This document shows, piece by piece, positions 8,151 to 17,431 of a stretch of DNA of 64,000 bases. The position numbers and the translations under genes are program-made. The notes below the pieces were generated by a model that was not told the DNA's origin, ran no database searches, and saw only the letters and a program-made list of their open reading frames with translations. The stretch spans positions 310,001 through 374,000 of the forward strand of contig NZ_JAHRID010000002.1 in assembly GCF_019100565.1 (NCBI RefSeq), in the 5' to 3' direction. The stretch comes from Arsukibacterium indicum. Lineage in GTDB: Bacteria > Pseudomonadota > Gammaproteobacteria > Enterobacterales > Alteromonadaceae. Numbering within the stretch: position 1 is the stretch's first letter; each line of letters begins with the position of its first letter.

Positions 8151-8226
8151 TGGTGGGTCATGATGGATTCGAACCATCGACCAACGGATTAAAAGTCCGC
8201 TGCTCTACCAGCTGAGCTAATGACCC
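8151..8226 (-). tRNA. tRNA-Lys (anticodon TTT), copy 2
   Basis: 76 nt with encoded CCA. The acceptor stem is GGGTCAT, the anticodon loop CTTTTAA and the T arm GGTTCGAATCC. The sequence is identical to the upstream copy at 8253-8328, 26 bp away, indicating a tandem duplication. Confidence 0.97.
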
Positions 8227-8252
8227 ACTTCGGTGTACTTGTTTGCGCGGTT

Positions 8253-8328
8253 TGGTGGGTCATGATGGATTCGAACCATCGACCAACGGATTAAAAGTCC
8301 GCTGCTCTACCAGCTGAGCTAATGACCC
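8253..8328 (-). tRNA. tRNA-Lys (anticodon TTT), copy 1
   Basis: 76 nt, identical to the other copy. It is transcribed first from the promoter at 8344-8371. Its position between cpoB and nadA is the same as the lysine tRNA cluster of E. coli. Confidence 0.97.
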
Positions 8329-8343
8329 TAACCGCGGACGCAT

Positions 8344-8371
8344 ATCTTACTGATTTACGGCGCTAGTGCAA
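8344..8371 (-). promoter_or_regulatory. Sigma70 promoter of the tRNA-Lys pair
   Basis: On the minus strand TTGCAC (8366-8371) and TAAGAT (8344-8349) have 16-bp spacing. A GC-rich discriminator (GCGTCCGCG) follows, typical of stringently controlled stable-RNA promoters. Confidence 0.6.
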
Positions 8372-8383
8372 CCGAAAAATGTT

Positions 8384-8405
8384 AAAAAGGCCACCTTGGC
8401 GGCCT
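8384..8405 (-). terminator. Second terminator-like hairpin between cpoB and tRNA-Lys
   Basis: AGGCC/GGCCT arms (8388-8392, 8400-8404) are followed on the minus strand by a short U run. It lies just upstream of the tRNA promoter and may back up the cpoB terminator in reverse order of use, or be incidental. Confidence 0.35.
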
Positions 8406-8440
8406 GACTGCACAAAAAGCCAGCGATATGAAACAACAAA

Positions 8441-8458
8441 GCCAACCTGTTGGTTGGC
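8441..8458 (-). terminator. Intrinsic terminator of the tol-pal operon
   Basis: GCCAACC (8441-8447) and GGTTGGC (8452-8458) form a 7-bp stem with a tight loop 8 nt past the cpoB stop. On the minus strand a U-rich tail (TTTGTTGTTT) follows. Confidence 0.6.
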
Positions 8459-8466
8459 CTGAAAGC

Positions 8467-9258
8467 TTACTTAAGGGCGTCTATCCGCTCTTGCGCTAAC
8501 CGGGCAGACGTTGCCGAGGCATGTTCTGAGGTTAGCTGCCGGTAATATCGCAGCGCGGTTTCTTTATTATTTTCCCGCTCAGCAACCTGTCCCAGCTTTA
8601 ACAAGGCATCTGGTACCTTGTTGGAATCTTTGAAATTTGCCACAACCCGCTCAAAGTGCGTTTTTGCTTTGGCCAGTTCATTGGTATTGTACAATAGCTG
8701 CCCCAGCCAGTAATGCGCATTTGGCGCGTAACCAGAGTCAGGATAATTTTGTAAAAAGGCTTCAAATTCTGGGATCGCCGCATCATAGCGTCGATCTTTC
8801 AGCACCATATTAACGGCTTTATCGTAAGCCTCGTTTTCTGACACATTTGAAGAATATGAAACAGTTGGCACGGTATTATCATTAGCGGAAACCACCGGTT
8901 GAACAGGTGTATTGTTTTGCAATGCCCCTACCCTGCGATCAATTTCCTGATATAAATCACGTTGCCTTTGCAGCATTTCGTCCAGTTGATAGGTGTGGGT
9001 TTCAGTCACCCCCCGTAACTGGCTGACTTCTTCAAGCAACACATTTAACTGCTGTTGCATCCGGATTTGACCCTGGGCCCGGGCTTCTACCACCCGCTCC
9101 AATGTTGCCAGACGTTGCTCCAGCGTTCCTGAACCAGGATTGGCCAGCTGCTGGTTTGGCGTGTTATTTCTGCCCAGCTCAGTAACCGGTGCCGGGTTAG
9201 CCCAGGCACCGGTACTTACTAAGGACAGAGCAACCCACAGTGTTTTACTTACTGTCAT
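8467..9258 (-). CDS. cpoB: Cell division coordinator CpoB (Tol-Pal associated)
   Basis: A periplasmic protein that couples Tol-Pal-driven outer membrane constriction to septal peptidoglycan synthesis. About 263 aa from the second ATG, MTVSKT. A signal peptide ends near AWA; an N-terminal coiled coil (about 45-105, Gln/Arg-rich) serves trimerisation; a Ser/Asn/Thr linker follows; and TPR repeats fill the C-terminus (YDKAVNMVLKDRRYDAAIPEFEAF onward, broken into consecutive 36-residue units). It is the last gene of the operon, 20-26 bp after pal, with a terminator beyond. Confidence 0.93.
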   Translation of the reverse strand: MTVSKTLWVALSLVSTGAWANPAPVTELGRNNTPNQQLANPGSGTLEQRLATLERVVEARAQGQIRMQQQLNVLLEEVSQLRGVTETHTYQLDEMLQRQRDLYQEIDRRVGALQNNTPVQPVVSANDNTVPTVSYSSNVSENEAYDKAVNMVLKDRRYDAAIPEFEAFLQNYPDSGYAPNAHYWLGQLLYNTNELAKAKTHFERVVANFKDSNKVPDALLKLGQVAERENNKETALRYYRQLTSEHASATSARLAQERIDALK

Positions 9259-9284
9259 GATCACCCGTTTTCGTAATTATTTTA

Positions 9285-9812
9285 TTAGTATACTAATACC
9301 GCACGACGGTTTTTAGCAAAACCGGTTTCAGTACGTGATCTGTCAACTGGCTTCTCTTCACCGTAACTTACGGTAGACAGCTGGCCACCAGACACACCCA
9401 GGTTTTGTAAATATGATACAACAGCCTGAGCACGACGTTCACCTAAGGCGATGTTGTACTCTGGCGTGCCACGCTCATCTGAGTGGCCTTCGATGGTAAC
9501 ACGAACGCTTGGGTTAGCACGTAAAAAGGTGCCATGCGCTTCTAATACTTCAACGAACTCAGGACGAATTGTTGAGCGGTCAAAGTCGAAATAGATGGTA
9601 TTTTCCTGACGCAGTGCTTCCAGTTTCTGGCGCATTTGCTCAGCAGGGCTGATTACCGGTTCTGCAGTTTCAACCTGCACTGTCTCAGTGACCTGCTGGG
9701 CTCTTGATGCGTTAGCATCGTCAGCAGAAGTTGATGACGTTGAGCTACAGGCGGCTAAAGTCATCACAGGTACTGCGACTAATATAGCCTTTAACACTTT
9801 GTTTAAGTTCAT
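9285..9812 (-). CDS. pal: Peptidoglycan-associated lipoprotein Pal
   Basis: An outer membrane lipoprotein that binds peptidoglycan and TolB. 175 aa. The signal sequence ends in the lipobox LAAC at about residues 19-22, followed by a Ser/Thr/Ala-rich tether. The OmpA-like domain occupies about 75-175 and carries the diaminopimelate-binding pattern GHSDERGTPEYNIALGERRA. It follows tolB by 35 bp, as in other gammaproteobacteria. Confidence 0.97.
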   Translation of the reverse strand: MNLNKVLKAILVAVPVMTLAACSSTSSTSADDANASRAQQVTETVQVETAEPVISPAEQMRQKLEALRQENTIYFDFDRSTIRPEFVEVLEAHGTFLRANPSVRVTIEGHSDERGTPEYNIALGERRAQAVVSYLQNLGVSGGQLSTVSYGEEKPVDRSRTETGFAKNRRAVLVY

Positions 9813-9847
9813 TTTGTTGTCCTTAGTAAGTTAACCACGTTTTTGTT

Positions 9848-11194
9848 TTATAAAAAAGGTGACCAGGCTGGCGATTTTACCTGTCCATCGATCGCCGGCA
9901 GTCGGGCTTTAAAGCGTCCATCCATTGAAACCAGTGCTAACACCTGCGATGAACCATGCATGGTGCTGTAAATTATCATTGAACCATTTGGTGCAATACT
10001 GGGTGACTCATCCAGATTCGTTTTCGTCAGTACCTGCAGGAAACGGCTCTGCCGATCCATTTTCGCTATATGGTACTGGCCCTGGGTGCGATTCACCATC
10101 ACAATGGTGCTGCCATCAGGGGTATAGGCGCCAGCCAGGTTCATCTCACCCTCAAAGGTTAACCGTCTGGTAGTGCCAGTTACTAAATTTACGCTATAAA
10201 GCTGGGGATTGCCACCTCTGTCAGAACTGAACACCAGCTCTTTACCATCAGGTGACCAGCTTGGCTCTGTGTCAATTGCGCGATGATTGGTTATCCGGTT
10301 TAATGCTTTGCTGGCAATATTAAGGGTATAAATTTCCGGGTTACCGTCTTTTGATAACACCAGCGCCAGACTTTCACCATCAGGTGACCACACCGGCGCA
10401 CCGTTAATGCCAGGAAAAGTACTGACCACTGTCCGCCGGCCGCTGTAGATATCCTGCACGAAAACCTGTGCCTGACGGCGCTCGAAAGTAACATACGCCA
10501 GCTTGGTACCATCTGGCGACCAGCTTGGTGACATTAACGGCTCTTTAGAACGCAGTAAAATCTGCTCATTAACGCCATCATAATCGGCTACCACCAGCTG
10601 ATATGGGAATTCGTTCGCCGGGCGCACCAGCACGTAGGCAATTTTAGTTAAAAACGCGCCGCGCTCACCTGTCAGCTTCTCATATACAATATCGCTGATC
10701 CGATGGGCATACTGGCGGAACTGACTGCCATTAATAGTGGTTTCCCGGCTATCAAGCACATGCTCGTTACTGGTGACCAGTTTACCGGCATTGAGCATTT
10801 GCGAATTAGGGCCGCTGTTGCCTTTTAACACGTCGATTAATTCAAAACTAACGCTGTAGCGGTCGATGCCAATTTCATTAATCTGGCCCATAACAATGGC
10901 CTCAACCCCCTCTCTGGCCCAGGCAGCATAATTAATTTCGCTGGCTCTGGCCGGTTGTTGTGGCATTTTAATCCGCGCCAACGGACTGAACTTGCCGCTT
11001 CGCATCAGATCAGCAGCCACAATTTCTGCCAGATTTTCAGTGGGCCGGGTTGTACCATTAAAACTGAACGGCAATATTGCCACCGGCCTGGCAGAGTCGA
11101 TGCCTTCGGTTATTACAATTTCCAGTGACGCACGGGCCAGCACAGGGAACAGTAATAGTGTCAGGATAAGGGTCTTTTTCAAAAAATTAGTCAT
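9848..11194 (-). CDS. tolB: Tol-Pal periplasmic protein TolB
   Basis: 448 aa with an N-terminal signal peptide, an alpha/beta domain (about 25-170) and a C-terminal six-bladed propeller. The repeated SPSWSPDG / APVWSPDG / EPSWSPDG blade motifs are clearly visible. TolB docks Pal and TolA in the periplasm. Its start overlaps the tolA stop by one base (TGATG type), indicating translational coupling. Confidence 0.97.
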   Translation of the reverse strand: MTNFLKKTLILTLLLFPVLARASLEIVITEGIDSARPVAILPFSFNGTTRPTENLAEIVAADLMRSGKFSPLARIKMPQQPARASEINYAAWAREGVEAIVMGQINEIGIDRYSVSFELIDVLKGNSGPNSQMLNAGKLVTSNEHVLDSRETTINGSQFRQYAHRISDIVYEKLTGERGAFLTKIAYVLVRPANEFPYQLVVADYDGVNEQILLRSKEPLMSPSWSPDGTKLAYVTFERRQAQVFVQDIYSGRRTVVSTFPGINGAPVWSPDGESLALVLSKDGNPEIYTLNIASKALNRITNHRAIDTEPSWSPDGKELVFSSDRGGNPQLYSVNLVTGTTRRLTFEGEMNLAGAYTPDGSTIVMVNRTQGQYHIAKMDRQSRFLQVLTKTNLDESPSIAPNGSMIIYSTMHGSSQVLALVSMDGRFKARLPAIDGQVKSPAWSPFL

Positions 11195-12141
11195 CAGAAT
11201 TCTGGTGCCACCGTTAAAGTTATATCTTTCAGTTGATTATACACATCAGGGTCGGCAGACATCGGTAAAGTGCCTGCCCGGTTTACCGCACGTATTGCGG
11301 CTTCGGCAACCTGCCGGTCACCACTGACATAACGCACGTCTGTCACAAAACCACTGGTCGCCAGCCGGATATTAATCCGAGCTGTTTTACCACGCATGTT
11401 TTCATCCACTAATAAATTACGTTGTATAGTGTCACGGATCATCGCCGTATAGCGCTGTACCTCAGTTACCGCCTGCTGGGCTCTGGCCTGGCGCCGTGCT
11501 TCAGCTTCCCGGGCCAGTTGCTCCTGCATTTGCCGTTCCCGCTCGGCCTGTTCTCTGGCTTCACGGGCTTTACGCTCCCGCTCAGCCTGAGCTTTTGCGG
11601 CCGCTTCTTCAGCCTGACGTCGTTTCTCTTCTGCAGCTTTAGCGGCAGCCTCTGCTTTTTTCTGCTCCGCTTCCCGGGCTTTACGGGCCTCTTCCGCCTG
11701 TCTGGCTTTTTCCGCTTCAGCCTGTTGTTTCTTTTGAGCCTCTGCCGCTGCAGCCTTGGATTTACGGGCGGCTTCGTCAGCCTTGCGTTTCTCTTCGGCT
11801 ACCCGCTGCAAGCGTTGTTCTTCTGCAGCGCGATTACGCTCGGCTTGCTGGGCCCTTCGCTCTAGCGCGGCTATCCGGTCTTCTTCCGCTTTTTTGGCGT
11901 CATCCCGGCTTTTCTGAATTTCCGCAACCCGCTGCTCCAGTTGCTTGCGGTCAATAGCCACTGCCTCAACGGGTGCCGGGTTACTTTCTACTGCCTGTTC
12001 GGTACTGATAGACAGCTCCACCGTTTTGCGTTTAAAGCTGATATTGGCCCCAAAAATCAGCAGCAGCAAAATAGCGACGTGTAACGCCACTGATTTCGCC
12101 AACGGCGCAGTCAGTGCTGGTTTAAGCGTATTAAACTTCAT
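11194..12141 (-). CDS. tolA: Cell envelope protein TolA
   Basis: 315 aa, shorter than E. coli TolA (421). An N-terminal transmembrane segment ([18 protein letters not shown]) anchors it to TolQR. A long Ala/Glu/Lys/Arg helical domain (about 65-225) spans the periplasm. The C-terminal domain ([25 protein letters not shown] onward) binds TolB/Pal. It overlaps tolR by 11 bp. The low-complexity helix yields long spurious reading frames on the opposite strand. Confidence 0.95.
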   Translation of the reverse strand: MKFNTLKPALTAPLAKSVALHVAILLLLIFGANISFKRKTVELSISTEQAVESNPAPVEAVAIDRKQLEQRVAEIQKSRDDAKKAEEDRIAALERRAQQAERNRAAEEQRLQRVAEEKRKADEAARKSKAAAAEAQKKQQAEAEKARQAEEARKAREAEQKKAEAAAKAAEEKRRQAEEAAAKAQAERERKAREAREQAERERQMQEQLAREAEARRQARAQQAVTEVQRYTAMIRDTIQRNLLVDENMRGKTARINIRLATSGFVTDVRYVSGDRQVAEAAIRAVNRAGTLPMSADPDVYNQLKDITLTVAPEF

Positions 12142-12556
12142 TATCAGTCATTAAACCCACTGCCGGCGCACCGGCATTTTTTAAAACATTAATCAGGCGT
12201 ATTACCGCTTCATAACTTACCGCTTTATCACCTTTGACAATTACCTGTGTTCCAGGCTCAATTGTCAGCCAACTGGCAACTTCCACTTGCAGTTCGGCAG
12301 CCGTAAACGGCCCCTGCTGATTGCCATCTTTCTCGAAATAATACAAACCATCGCTATCGACTGTGGCAACCAGCGGCGTTTTGCCTTCAGTCATCTGGGC
12401 GATTGGTTCAGCCGCAGATTTTGGTAGCTCTACTTTCACCCCCTGGGTAATCAGCGGGGTAGTAACCATAAAAATAACCAGCAACACCAGCATAACGTCA
12501 ATGTACGGCACCACGTTTATCTCGGCCACCATTCGCCGTTTTTTCCGGATGTACAT
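12131..12556 (-). CDS. tolR: Tol-Pal system protein TolR
   Basis: ExbD/TolR family, 141 aa. The single transmembrane helix near the N-terminus contains the functional Asp (YIDVMLVLLVIFMVT), which contributes to the proton channel with TolQ. A periplasmic domain follows. Its ATG overlaps the tolQ stop by one base. Confidence 0.97.
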   Translation of the reverse strand: MYIRKKRRMVAEINVVPYIDVMLVLLVIFMVTTPLITQGVKVELPKSAAEPIAQMTEGKTPLVATVDSDGLYYFEKDGNQQGPFTAAELQVEVASWLTIEPGTQVIVKGDKAVSYEAVIRLINVLKNAGAPAVGLMTDNEV

Positions 12557-13242
12557 CAGGCAGCCTCTGTGCTGTTAACTGCCTGGCGGTGCAGTATGTT
12601 TGAAAACTCTTCCACAAAATTGACGTAGCTGCTTTCCAGCAGTTCTACCTGATGCGAAAACTTGTTGTACGCAATAACCGCTGGAATAGCGGCAAATAAA
12701 CCAATGGCGGTAGCAATCAGCGCTTCTGCAATACCCGGAGCTACCATTGCCAATGTCGCCTGCTGCACTGCGCCCAGAGCAATAAACGAATTCATAATAC
12801 CCCAGACCGTACCAAATAAACCGATGTAAGGGCTGATAGAACCAACCGTTGCCAGGAAAGGTAAGTTGGTTTCCAACCGTTCCACTTCCCGCGACAACCC
12901 AACACGCATTGCCCGCTGCGCACCTTCCATTACCGCTGCCGGCTGTTGCCTGCTGCTTTTATGTAAGCGGGCAAATTCTTTAAAACCGGCTTTAAACAGC
13001 GCTTCTAAGCCATTAATACTCTGCCTGGCACTGACTTCGGCATACAATTTAGACAGGTCAACACCCGACCAGAATTTATCTTCGAATTTCTTCGCATCAG
13101 TCAGGGCTTCTTTCAGTACTTTTTTACGTTTAAAAATCATACTCCAGGAGGCAACAGACATCCCCACTAAAATTAACATTACGGCCTGTACTACAATACT
13201 GGCATCGAGTAATAAATGAAGAATGGAGATTTCACCTGACAC
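12556..13242 (-). CDS. tolQ: Tol-Pal system protein TolQ
   Basis: MotA/TolQ/ExbB proton channel, 228 aa. Three transmembrane helices: about 15-38, then about 130-155 and 165-190 with the conserved [11 protein letters not shown] and [22 protein letters not shown] segments. It energises TolA movement with TolR. Its start lies inside the end of ybgC, 11 bp overlap. Confidence 0.97.
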   Translation of the reverse strand: MSGEISILHLLLDASIVVQAVMLILVGMSVASWSMIFKRKKVLKEALTDAKKFEDKFWSGVDLSKLYAEVSARQSINGLEALFKAGFKEFARLHKSSRQQPAAVMEGAQRAMRVGLSREVERLETNLPFLATVGSISPYIGLFGTVWGIMNSFIALGAVQQATLAMVAPGIAEALIATAIGLFAAIPAVIAYNKFSHQVELLESSYVNFVEEFSNILHRQAVNSTEAA

Positions 13243-13642
13243 GCGTTAACACCTCTGCAATTTCGGCCGGCATTGGCCGGGCTCTCATGGCCTGCTTATC
13301 TACACAGGCAACTTTTATTTCAGCCTGACAAACTAACTGGGCCGAAGCATTATAAATTTGTTGGGTAAAAATGATACTTGCTGATCTTAAGGTACTGATT
13401 TGACTCGATACCGTCAATAATTCATTAAACCCAGCGCTTTTTTTGTTATCCATTAAAACCTGAGTAACAACAAAGGCGATATTATTTGACAACAAAATGT
13501 CCTGCTCAATACCCAGAGCCCGTAACCATTCAGTGCGGGCTCGCTCAAAGAATTTAAGGTAATTGGCGTAATAGACGATGCCCCCGGCATCGGTATCTTC
13601 ATAATAAACCCGTACCGGGAATTCGAAGCATGTTTCTGACAT
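13232..13642 (-). CDS. ybgC: Acyl-CoA thioesterase YbgC
   Basis: Hot-dog fold thioesterase, 136 aa, first gene of the tol-pal operon. The 4HBT catalytic pattern [24 protein letters not shown] is present with the active-site Asp. It acts on acyl-CoA/acyl-ACP at the inner membrane in phospholipid metabolism. The promoter should lie in the long gap to the right. Confidence 0.95.
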   Translation of the reverse strand: MSETCFEFPVRVYYEDTDAGGIVYYANYLKFFERARTEWLRALGIEQDILLSNNIAFVVTQVLMDNKKSAGFNELLTVSSQISTLRSASIIFTQQIYNASAQLVCQAEIKVACVDKQAMRARPMPAEIAEVLTRVR

Positions 13643-13992
13643 TTATAATCACATCTTAATTTAGTGCGTATGATAAATAGCCGGATTAGCAAACTCAATG
13701 GCTAACCGCAGCAGAAACTAACTATATTTATTTTCATCCCGCTATTGCTTTACGCTCAAAAAACAGACTCATCTGCGCCAGCGAAGTTCAATCTTCTGAA
13801 AAACGGGCTCTTTTTGTTTTAATGCTGATGTCAGCCACAAAAAGTAATCCGAGCTATCATCCACACTGAAACTTAATCACAGATGAATAAAGGCGTGCTT
13901 TTAATTCCCGCCTGAAAACTGGCTAATAAAGAGGCACTGTAATAATAGTTTCGCATTAGTTATTTTAATGCCAAGGCGTTAATTTTTCTCGT

Positions 13993-14021
13993 TTGAAGTA
14001 ATTGCTCGAACTCATTAATAT
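13993..14021 (+). promoter_or_regulatory. Sigma70-like promoter of the candidate sRNA
   Basis: TTGAAG (13993-13998) and TAATAT (14016-14021) are separated by exactly 17 bp. Transcription would begin near 14028 and run through the hairpin cluster to the terminator at 14178-14206. Confidence 0.55.
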
Positions 14022-14027
14022 GTGCCC

Positions 14028-14206
14028 TGTGTTCTGAGCTAGCGCAAAGGCAAGATAAGAGGGTTATCTTGTTTAGTAAAGTTCACTTCGCAGTGAGACT
14101 GATAGTTAAGATTAGTTTTGCTGCTGTTTTATGCATGTTCCCTGGATTTATTGAAGCACTCCTTCAACTTGTTGCTTGCCCGCTCCTTTGAGCGGGCTTT
14201 TTTTTT
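14028..14206 (+). ncRNA. Candidate small RNA with intrinsic terminator
   Basis: About 179 nt bounded by a promoter-like sequence and a terminator, with no open reading frame. Stem-loops in order: CAAGATAA/TTATCTTG (14051-14071), TCACT/AGTGA (14083-14096), TTGAAG/CTTCAA (14151-14167), and the terminator GCCCGCTC/GAGCGGGC with nine U (14178-14206). The stretch 14097-14150 is U-rich and looks unpaired, which would suit Hfq binding. It does not look like 6S RNA (no rod-like end pairing) or any sRNA I can name. Confidence 0.55.
14178..14206 (+). terminator. Strong intrinsic terminator, plus strand
   Basis: GCCCGCTC (14178-14185), CTTT loop, GAGCGGGC (14190-14197), then nine T. Its polarity serves a plus-strand transcript although both flanking genes are on the minus strand. 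Confidence 0.8.
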
Positions 14207-14217
14207 ATCCACGTCCC

Positions 14218-14319
14218 GGCTCGCACTACAGCGTTGTTGCCTGCATTAAAAGGCAAAACTCACATAGTTAACTATGCTCGTCTTACCTTTTAACTTGTCG
14301 CCTAGCTGTAGCACCAGCC
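14218..14319. repeat. 102-bp cruciform-like inverted repeat
   Basis: Nested arms: GGCT/AGCC (14218-14221, 14316-14319), CTACAGC/GCTGTAG (14226-14232, 14305-14311) and TTAAAAGG/CCTTTTAA (14246-14253, 14286-14293). An inner perfect 14-bp palindrome CATAGTTAACTATG lies at 14263-14276. It resembles a REP/MITE-type interspersed element; other copies would lie outside this window. Confidence 0.6.
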
Positions 14320-14392
14320 AGTTAGTGGATAATTTGAAACTGCAGCGGTGTTGGCTGCAGCATCAACCAGTTAGAGAATTCGATGCGACAAT

Positions 14393-15403
14393 TCATTCTG
14401 ACTTGGGTAAGTCGAAACCGAAATGCTGATAGGCGCGTGGAGAGGCTATCCGGCCTCTTGGCGTGCGTTGAATAAAGCCCTGTTGAATTAAAAACGGCTC
14501 TATTACATCTTCAATAGTTTCTTTTTCTTCGCCAATCGCTGCCGCTAAATTATCTAAGCCAACCGGGCCGCCCATAAATTTGTCAATAATGGCCAGGATC
14601 AGTTTACGGTCCATGTAATCAAAACCCTCGGCATCCACATCCACCATTTGCAGCGCCTGGCTGGCGATGCTAACCGATACAGTGCCGTCTGATTTAACCT
14701 GGGCGTAATCACGTACCCGGCGCAACAGGCGGTTAGCAATACGGGGCGTACCACGGGAACGTCTGGCAATTTCTGTTGCAGCCTCTTTATCTAACTGCAA
14801 ATTAAGATAAAGCGCTGAGCGTTGAATAATATCGCTTAGCTCATCAACTTTATAAAACTCTAACCGTTGCACAATGCCAAAACGATCACGCAGCGGCGAT
14901 GTCAGGGCGCCGGCCCGGGTCGTTGCCCCAATCAGGGTAAAGGGAGGAAGTTCAAGTTTAATTGAGCGGGCTGCCGGGCCTTCACCAATCATAATATCCA
15001 GCTGATAGTCTTCCATGGCCGGATACAGTATTTCTTCAACCACCGGGCTTAAACGGTGGATTTCGTCAATAAACAGCACATCATTCTGTTCAAGGTTGGT
15101 TAGCAGCGCGGCCAGATCTCCCGCTTTCTCTAATACCGGGCCTGAGGTACTTTTAATATTTACGCCCATTTCATTGGCAACTATCATTGCCAGGGTGGTT
15201 TTACCAAGGCCAGGCGGGCCGAAAATCAGCAAATGATCAAGTGGGTCGCCCCTGCCGCGGGCCGCTTCTATAAAAATAGCCATTTGCTCGCGCACATGCT
15301 GCTGTCCGGTATAATCAGCCAGGGTTTTCGGCCGGATAGCCCGGTCAATTACTTCATCTTCACGGGTCGCAGTGCCCTGGATCATTCGATCAGCTTCAAT
15401 CAT
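14393..15403 (-). CDS. ruvB: Holliday junction branch migration ATPase RuvB
   Basis: The AAA+ motor that drives branch migration with RuvA. 336 aa, standard length. Walker A GPPGLGKT, Walker B/DEIHR, sensor region [18 protein letters not shown] with the arginine finger, and the C-terminal winged helix (RTPRGRIAS) are all present. It is 5 bp downstream of ruvA. Confidence 0.98.
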   Translation of the reverse strand: MIEADRMIQGTATREDEVIDRAIRPKTLADYTGQQHVREQMAIFIEAARGRGDPLDHLLIFGPPGLGKTTLAMIVANEMGVNIKSTSGPVLEKAGDLAALLTNLEQNDVLFIDEIHRLSPVVEEILYPAMEDYQLDIMIGEGPAARSIKLELPPFTLIGATTRAGALTSPLRDRFGIVQRLEFYKVDELSDIIQRSALYLNLQLDKEAATEIARRSRGTPRIANRLLRRVRDYAQVKSDGTVSVSIASQALQMVDVDAEGFDYMDRKLILAIIDKFMGGPVGLDNLAAAIGEEKETIEDVIEPFLIQQGFIQRTPRGRIASPRAYQHFGFDLPKSE

Positions 15404-15408
15404 CTTGG

Positions 15409-16026
15409 CTATATCATACTTTTAAGGGCAGCCATGATCAGTTGCTCACTGCTCATGTCAGCACGTTTCACTAGTTTAACCGCTTTACCGGCCTGCGCCT
15501 GACTGTAACCCAGCGCCAGTAAGGCTCCCAATGCATCTTGCTCGGCACTGGCCGGTGGTGCAAAAAACGCATCATCCCCCACCAATGTCAGCTTATCTGT
15601 TACCGGTGTATCGCTGACACCCCAGTCTTTTAAGCGATCACGCATTTCTATCACTAACCGCTCTGCGGTTTTCTTACCAACACCCGGTAATTTAACCAGG
15701 GTGCTGATGTCATCGTGCAACACACAATGTACAAACTGCTGGGCGGTCATACCGGATAAAATCGTCAACGCCAGTTTTGGCCCCACGCCGTTAGCTTTAA
15801 TAAGCTGGCGGAACAGGCTGCGCTCGGTGCGGCTGATAAAACCATACAATAACTGCGCATCTTCCCGCACCACAAAATGGGTGTAAATGGTAGTCTCACT
15901 GCCCGGCTCTGGCAGCTGATAAAAACTGGTCAGCGGCAGTTGCACTTCATAGCCTACGCCAGCGACGTCCAGCAAAATATCCGGTGCCTGTTTTTCAAGG
16001 AGCACACCTTGTAAACGTCCTATCAT
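15409..16026 (-). CDS. ruvA: Holliday junction DNA-binding subunit RuvA
   Basis: 205 aa. An N-terminal OB fold ([13 protein letters not shown]) and tandem helix-hairpin-helix motifs ([16 protein letters not shown] and [21 protein letters not shown]) bind the four-way junction. A flexible linker leads to the RuvB-contacting domain III ([14 protein letters not shown]). It lies between ruvC and ruvB. Confidence 0.98.
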   Translation of the reverse strand: MIGRLQGVLLEKQAPDILLDVAGVGYEVQLPLTSFYQLPEPGSETTIYTHFVVREDAQLLYGFISRTERSLFRQLIKANGVGPKLALTILSGMTAQQFVHCVLHDDISTLVKLPGVGKKTAERLVIEMRDRLKDWGVSDTPVTDKLTLVGDDAFFAPPASAEQDALGALLALGYSQAQAGKAVKLVKRADMSSEQLIMAALKSMI

Positions 16027-16068
16027 CGGCCGGTTCTTCTTATTCTGGTTCGTTAAGTATTAACTGGC

Positions 16069-16098
16069 CCGGTTGGATCAGCGCCGGTTGGATCAGCG
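16069..16098. repeat. 15-bp tandem duplication at the ruvC 3' end
   Basis: CCGGTTGGATCAGCG occurs twice back to back (16069-16083 and 16084-16098). The second copy contains the ruvC stop and last codons, so the first copy is a duplicated gene tail in the ruvC-ruvA spacer. Confidence 0.8.
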
Positions 16099-16614
16099 TA
16101 AGCGGCGACGTACCGTTTTACTGGCCTGACCGGCCAATGCCACCAGGCTTTGTTGAGTATGCCCGTGACATAACGCCACTGCAAGCGCATCGGCAGCATC
16201 GGCCTGCGGGCTGGCGCTTAACTGCAACAGCGAACGCACCATATGCTGCACCTGTGCTTTATCGGCAGCGCCAGTGCCGACAACGGCCTGCTTTACCTGG
16301 CGCGCAGAATACTCAAATACGTCAAGCCCCGCGTGTTTTGCTGCCACGATGGCAGCCCCCCGGGCTTGCCCCAGCTTTAATGCCGAGTCAGGATTACGTG
16401 CCATAAAAACCTGTTCAATAGCAAACACCGAGGGCTGGTTCTGGGCGATGATTTCTGACACACCGTTAAAAATTCGCAATAAACGCTCAGGCAACTCATC
16501 GGTACCTAAGCGGATACAGCCACTTGCCAGATAAACGAATTTATTTCCCTGCTGGCGGATCACACCATAACCGGTAAGACGGCTACCGGGGTCGATTCCC
16601 AGAATAACACTCAC
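16093..16614 (-). CDS. ruvC: Holliday junction resolvase RuvC
   Basis: 173 aa. An RNase H-like fold with acidic residues in [19 protein letters not shown] and the C-terminal [13 protein letters not shown] context. It resolves Holliday junctions with RuvAB. It begins 2 bp after the yebC stop. Confidence 0.98.
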   Translation of the reverse strand: MSVILGIDPGSRLTGYGVIRQQGNKFVYLASGCIRLGTDELPERLLRIFNGVSEIIAQNQPSVFAIEQVFMARNPDSALKLGQARGAAIVAAKHAGLDVFEYSARQVKQAVVGTGAADKAQVQHMVRSLLQLSASPQADAADALAVALCHGHTQQSLVALAGQASKTVRRRLR

Positions 16615-16616
16615 CG

Positions 16617-17360
16617 TCAGCTATGCTCGCCAAGTAATTCGTCACTGATCTCAGCATTATGGTAAACGTTTTGCACGTCGTCTGAATCTTCCAGCATGTC
16701 GATCAGTTTGAAAAAGCGGCCAATGTTGTCAGCATCTACCTGAGCGCGCACAGACGGGATCATATCAATCTCTGCATTGTCAGGATTAAAACCTGCAGCT
16801 GCCAGCACCTCTTTAATGTCGTTATATTGCTCCGGACTGGTAAACACCTCAATACTGCCATCGTCATGGCTTTGCACGTCTTCCGCGCCAGCTTCCAGTG
16901 CCGCTTCGAGCAAGGCATCTTCATCAATCCCCGGCGCAAACAGCAGCACGCCTCTGCGGGAAAATAAGTAAGCAACGGAGCCGGAAGTGCCTAAATTGCC
17001 GTTATTTTTTGTAAAGGCATTACGCACATCAGCAACTGTTCGCTTATTGTTGTCGGTCATGGTTTCAACAATAATGGCGACACCGTTAGGGCCATACCCC
17101 TCGTACACCAGCTCTTCATAGTTTTCACCTTCCGTTGCCCCGGCACCACGCTTGATGGCCCGGTCGATGGTATCGCGGGTCATATTTTCTGATAATGCTT
17201 TGTCAACTGCCAGCCGCAACCGCGGGTTGGCACTGATATCCGGATTACTGCGGGCTGATACGGTTAGTTCACGAATAATTTTGGTAAATATCTTACTTTT
17301 TTTGGCATCCTGGCGGGCTTTGCGATGCTTCATGTTCGCCCATTTACTATGGCCGGCCAT
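16617..17360 (-). CDS. yebC: YebC/PmpR family protein
   Basis: 247 aa. The start [25 protein letters not shown] is diagnostic of the YebC family. Members act as transcriptional regulators or, as found for some paralogues, as translation factors that relieve ribosome stalling. The yebC-ruvCAB neighbourhood is widely conserved. A hairpin separates it from aspS upstream. Confidence 0.95.
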   Translation of the reverse strand: MAGHSKWANMKHRKARQDAKKSKIFTKIIRELTVSARSNPDISANPRLRLAVDKALSENMTRDTIDRAIKRGAGATEGENYEELVYEGYGPNGVAIIVETMTDNNKRTVADVRNAFTKNNGNLGTSGSVAYLFSRRGVLLFAPGIDEDALLEAALEAGAEDVQSHDDGSIEVFTSPEQYNDIKEVLAAAGFNPDNAEIDMIPSVRAQVDADNIGRFFKLIDMLEDSDDVQNVYHNAEISDELLGEHS

Positions 17361-17390
17361 CTGTCACTCCTCGCTTGCTCTGATAATCAT

Positions 17391-17408
17391 GCGGCAGCTT
17401 ACTGCCGC
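17391..17408 (-). repeat. Hairpin between aspS and yebC
   Basis: GCGGCAG (17391-17397) and CTGCCGC (17402-17408) form a 7-bp stem with a 4-nt loop in the 71-bp gap. There is no U run, so partial attenuation or mRNA stabilisation is likelier than full termination. Confidence 0.4.
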
Positions 17409-17431
17409 CGCAGGGTTAAACTTTCACGCTA

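Larger units (their letters stand above)
13643..14392. other. 750-bp gene-free gap between ybgC and ruvB
   Basis: Flanking genes are both leftward. 13643-13950 is A+T-rich and should hold the ybgC promoter; nothing more was recognised there. GCATTA/TAATGC arms occur at 13953-13971. 13993-14206 holds a plus-strand promoter, hairpins and a terminator (candidate sRNA), and 14218-14319 is a large inverted repeat. No ORF with coding character was found. Confidence 0.6.

Noticed and set aside
8151-8328. CRISPR-like or other direct repeat (two identical 76-bp blocks)
   Set aside because: They are two complete tRNA-Lys genes; spacing and structure fit a tRNA tandem, not a CRISPR array.
11422-11865. 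147-codon plus-strand frame opposite tolA
   Set aside because: It is the reverse of the Ala/Glu/Lys-rich helical domain, giving a Leu/Phe/Ser-rich shadow. tolA is secure.
14028-14206. 6S RNA or GcvB as identity of the candidate sRNA
   Set aside because: The ends do not pair into a 6S rod, and no GcvB-type G/U seed or gcvA neighbour is seen.
17361-17431. LexA (SOS) box upstream of yebC-ruvC
   Set aside because: No CTGT-N8-ACAG match was found; only a GC hairpin is present.
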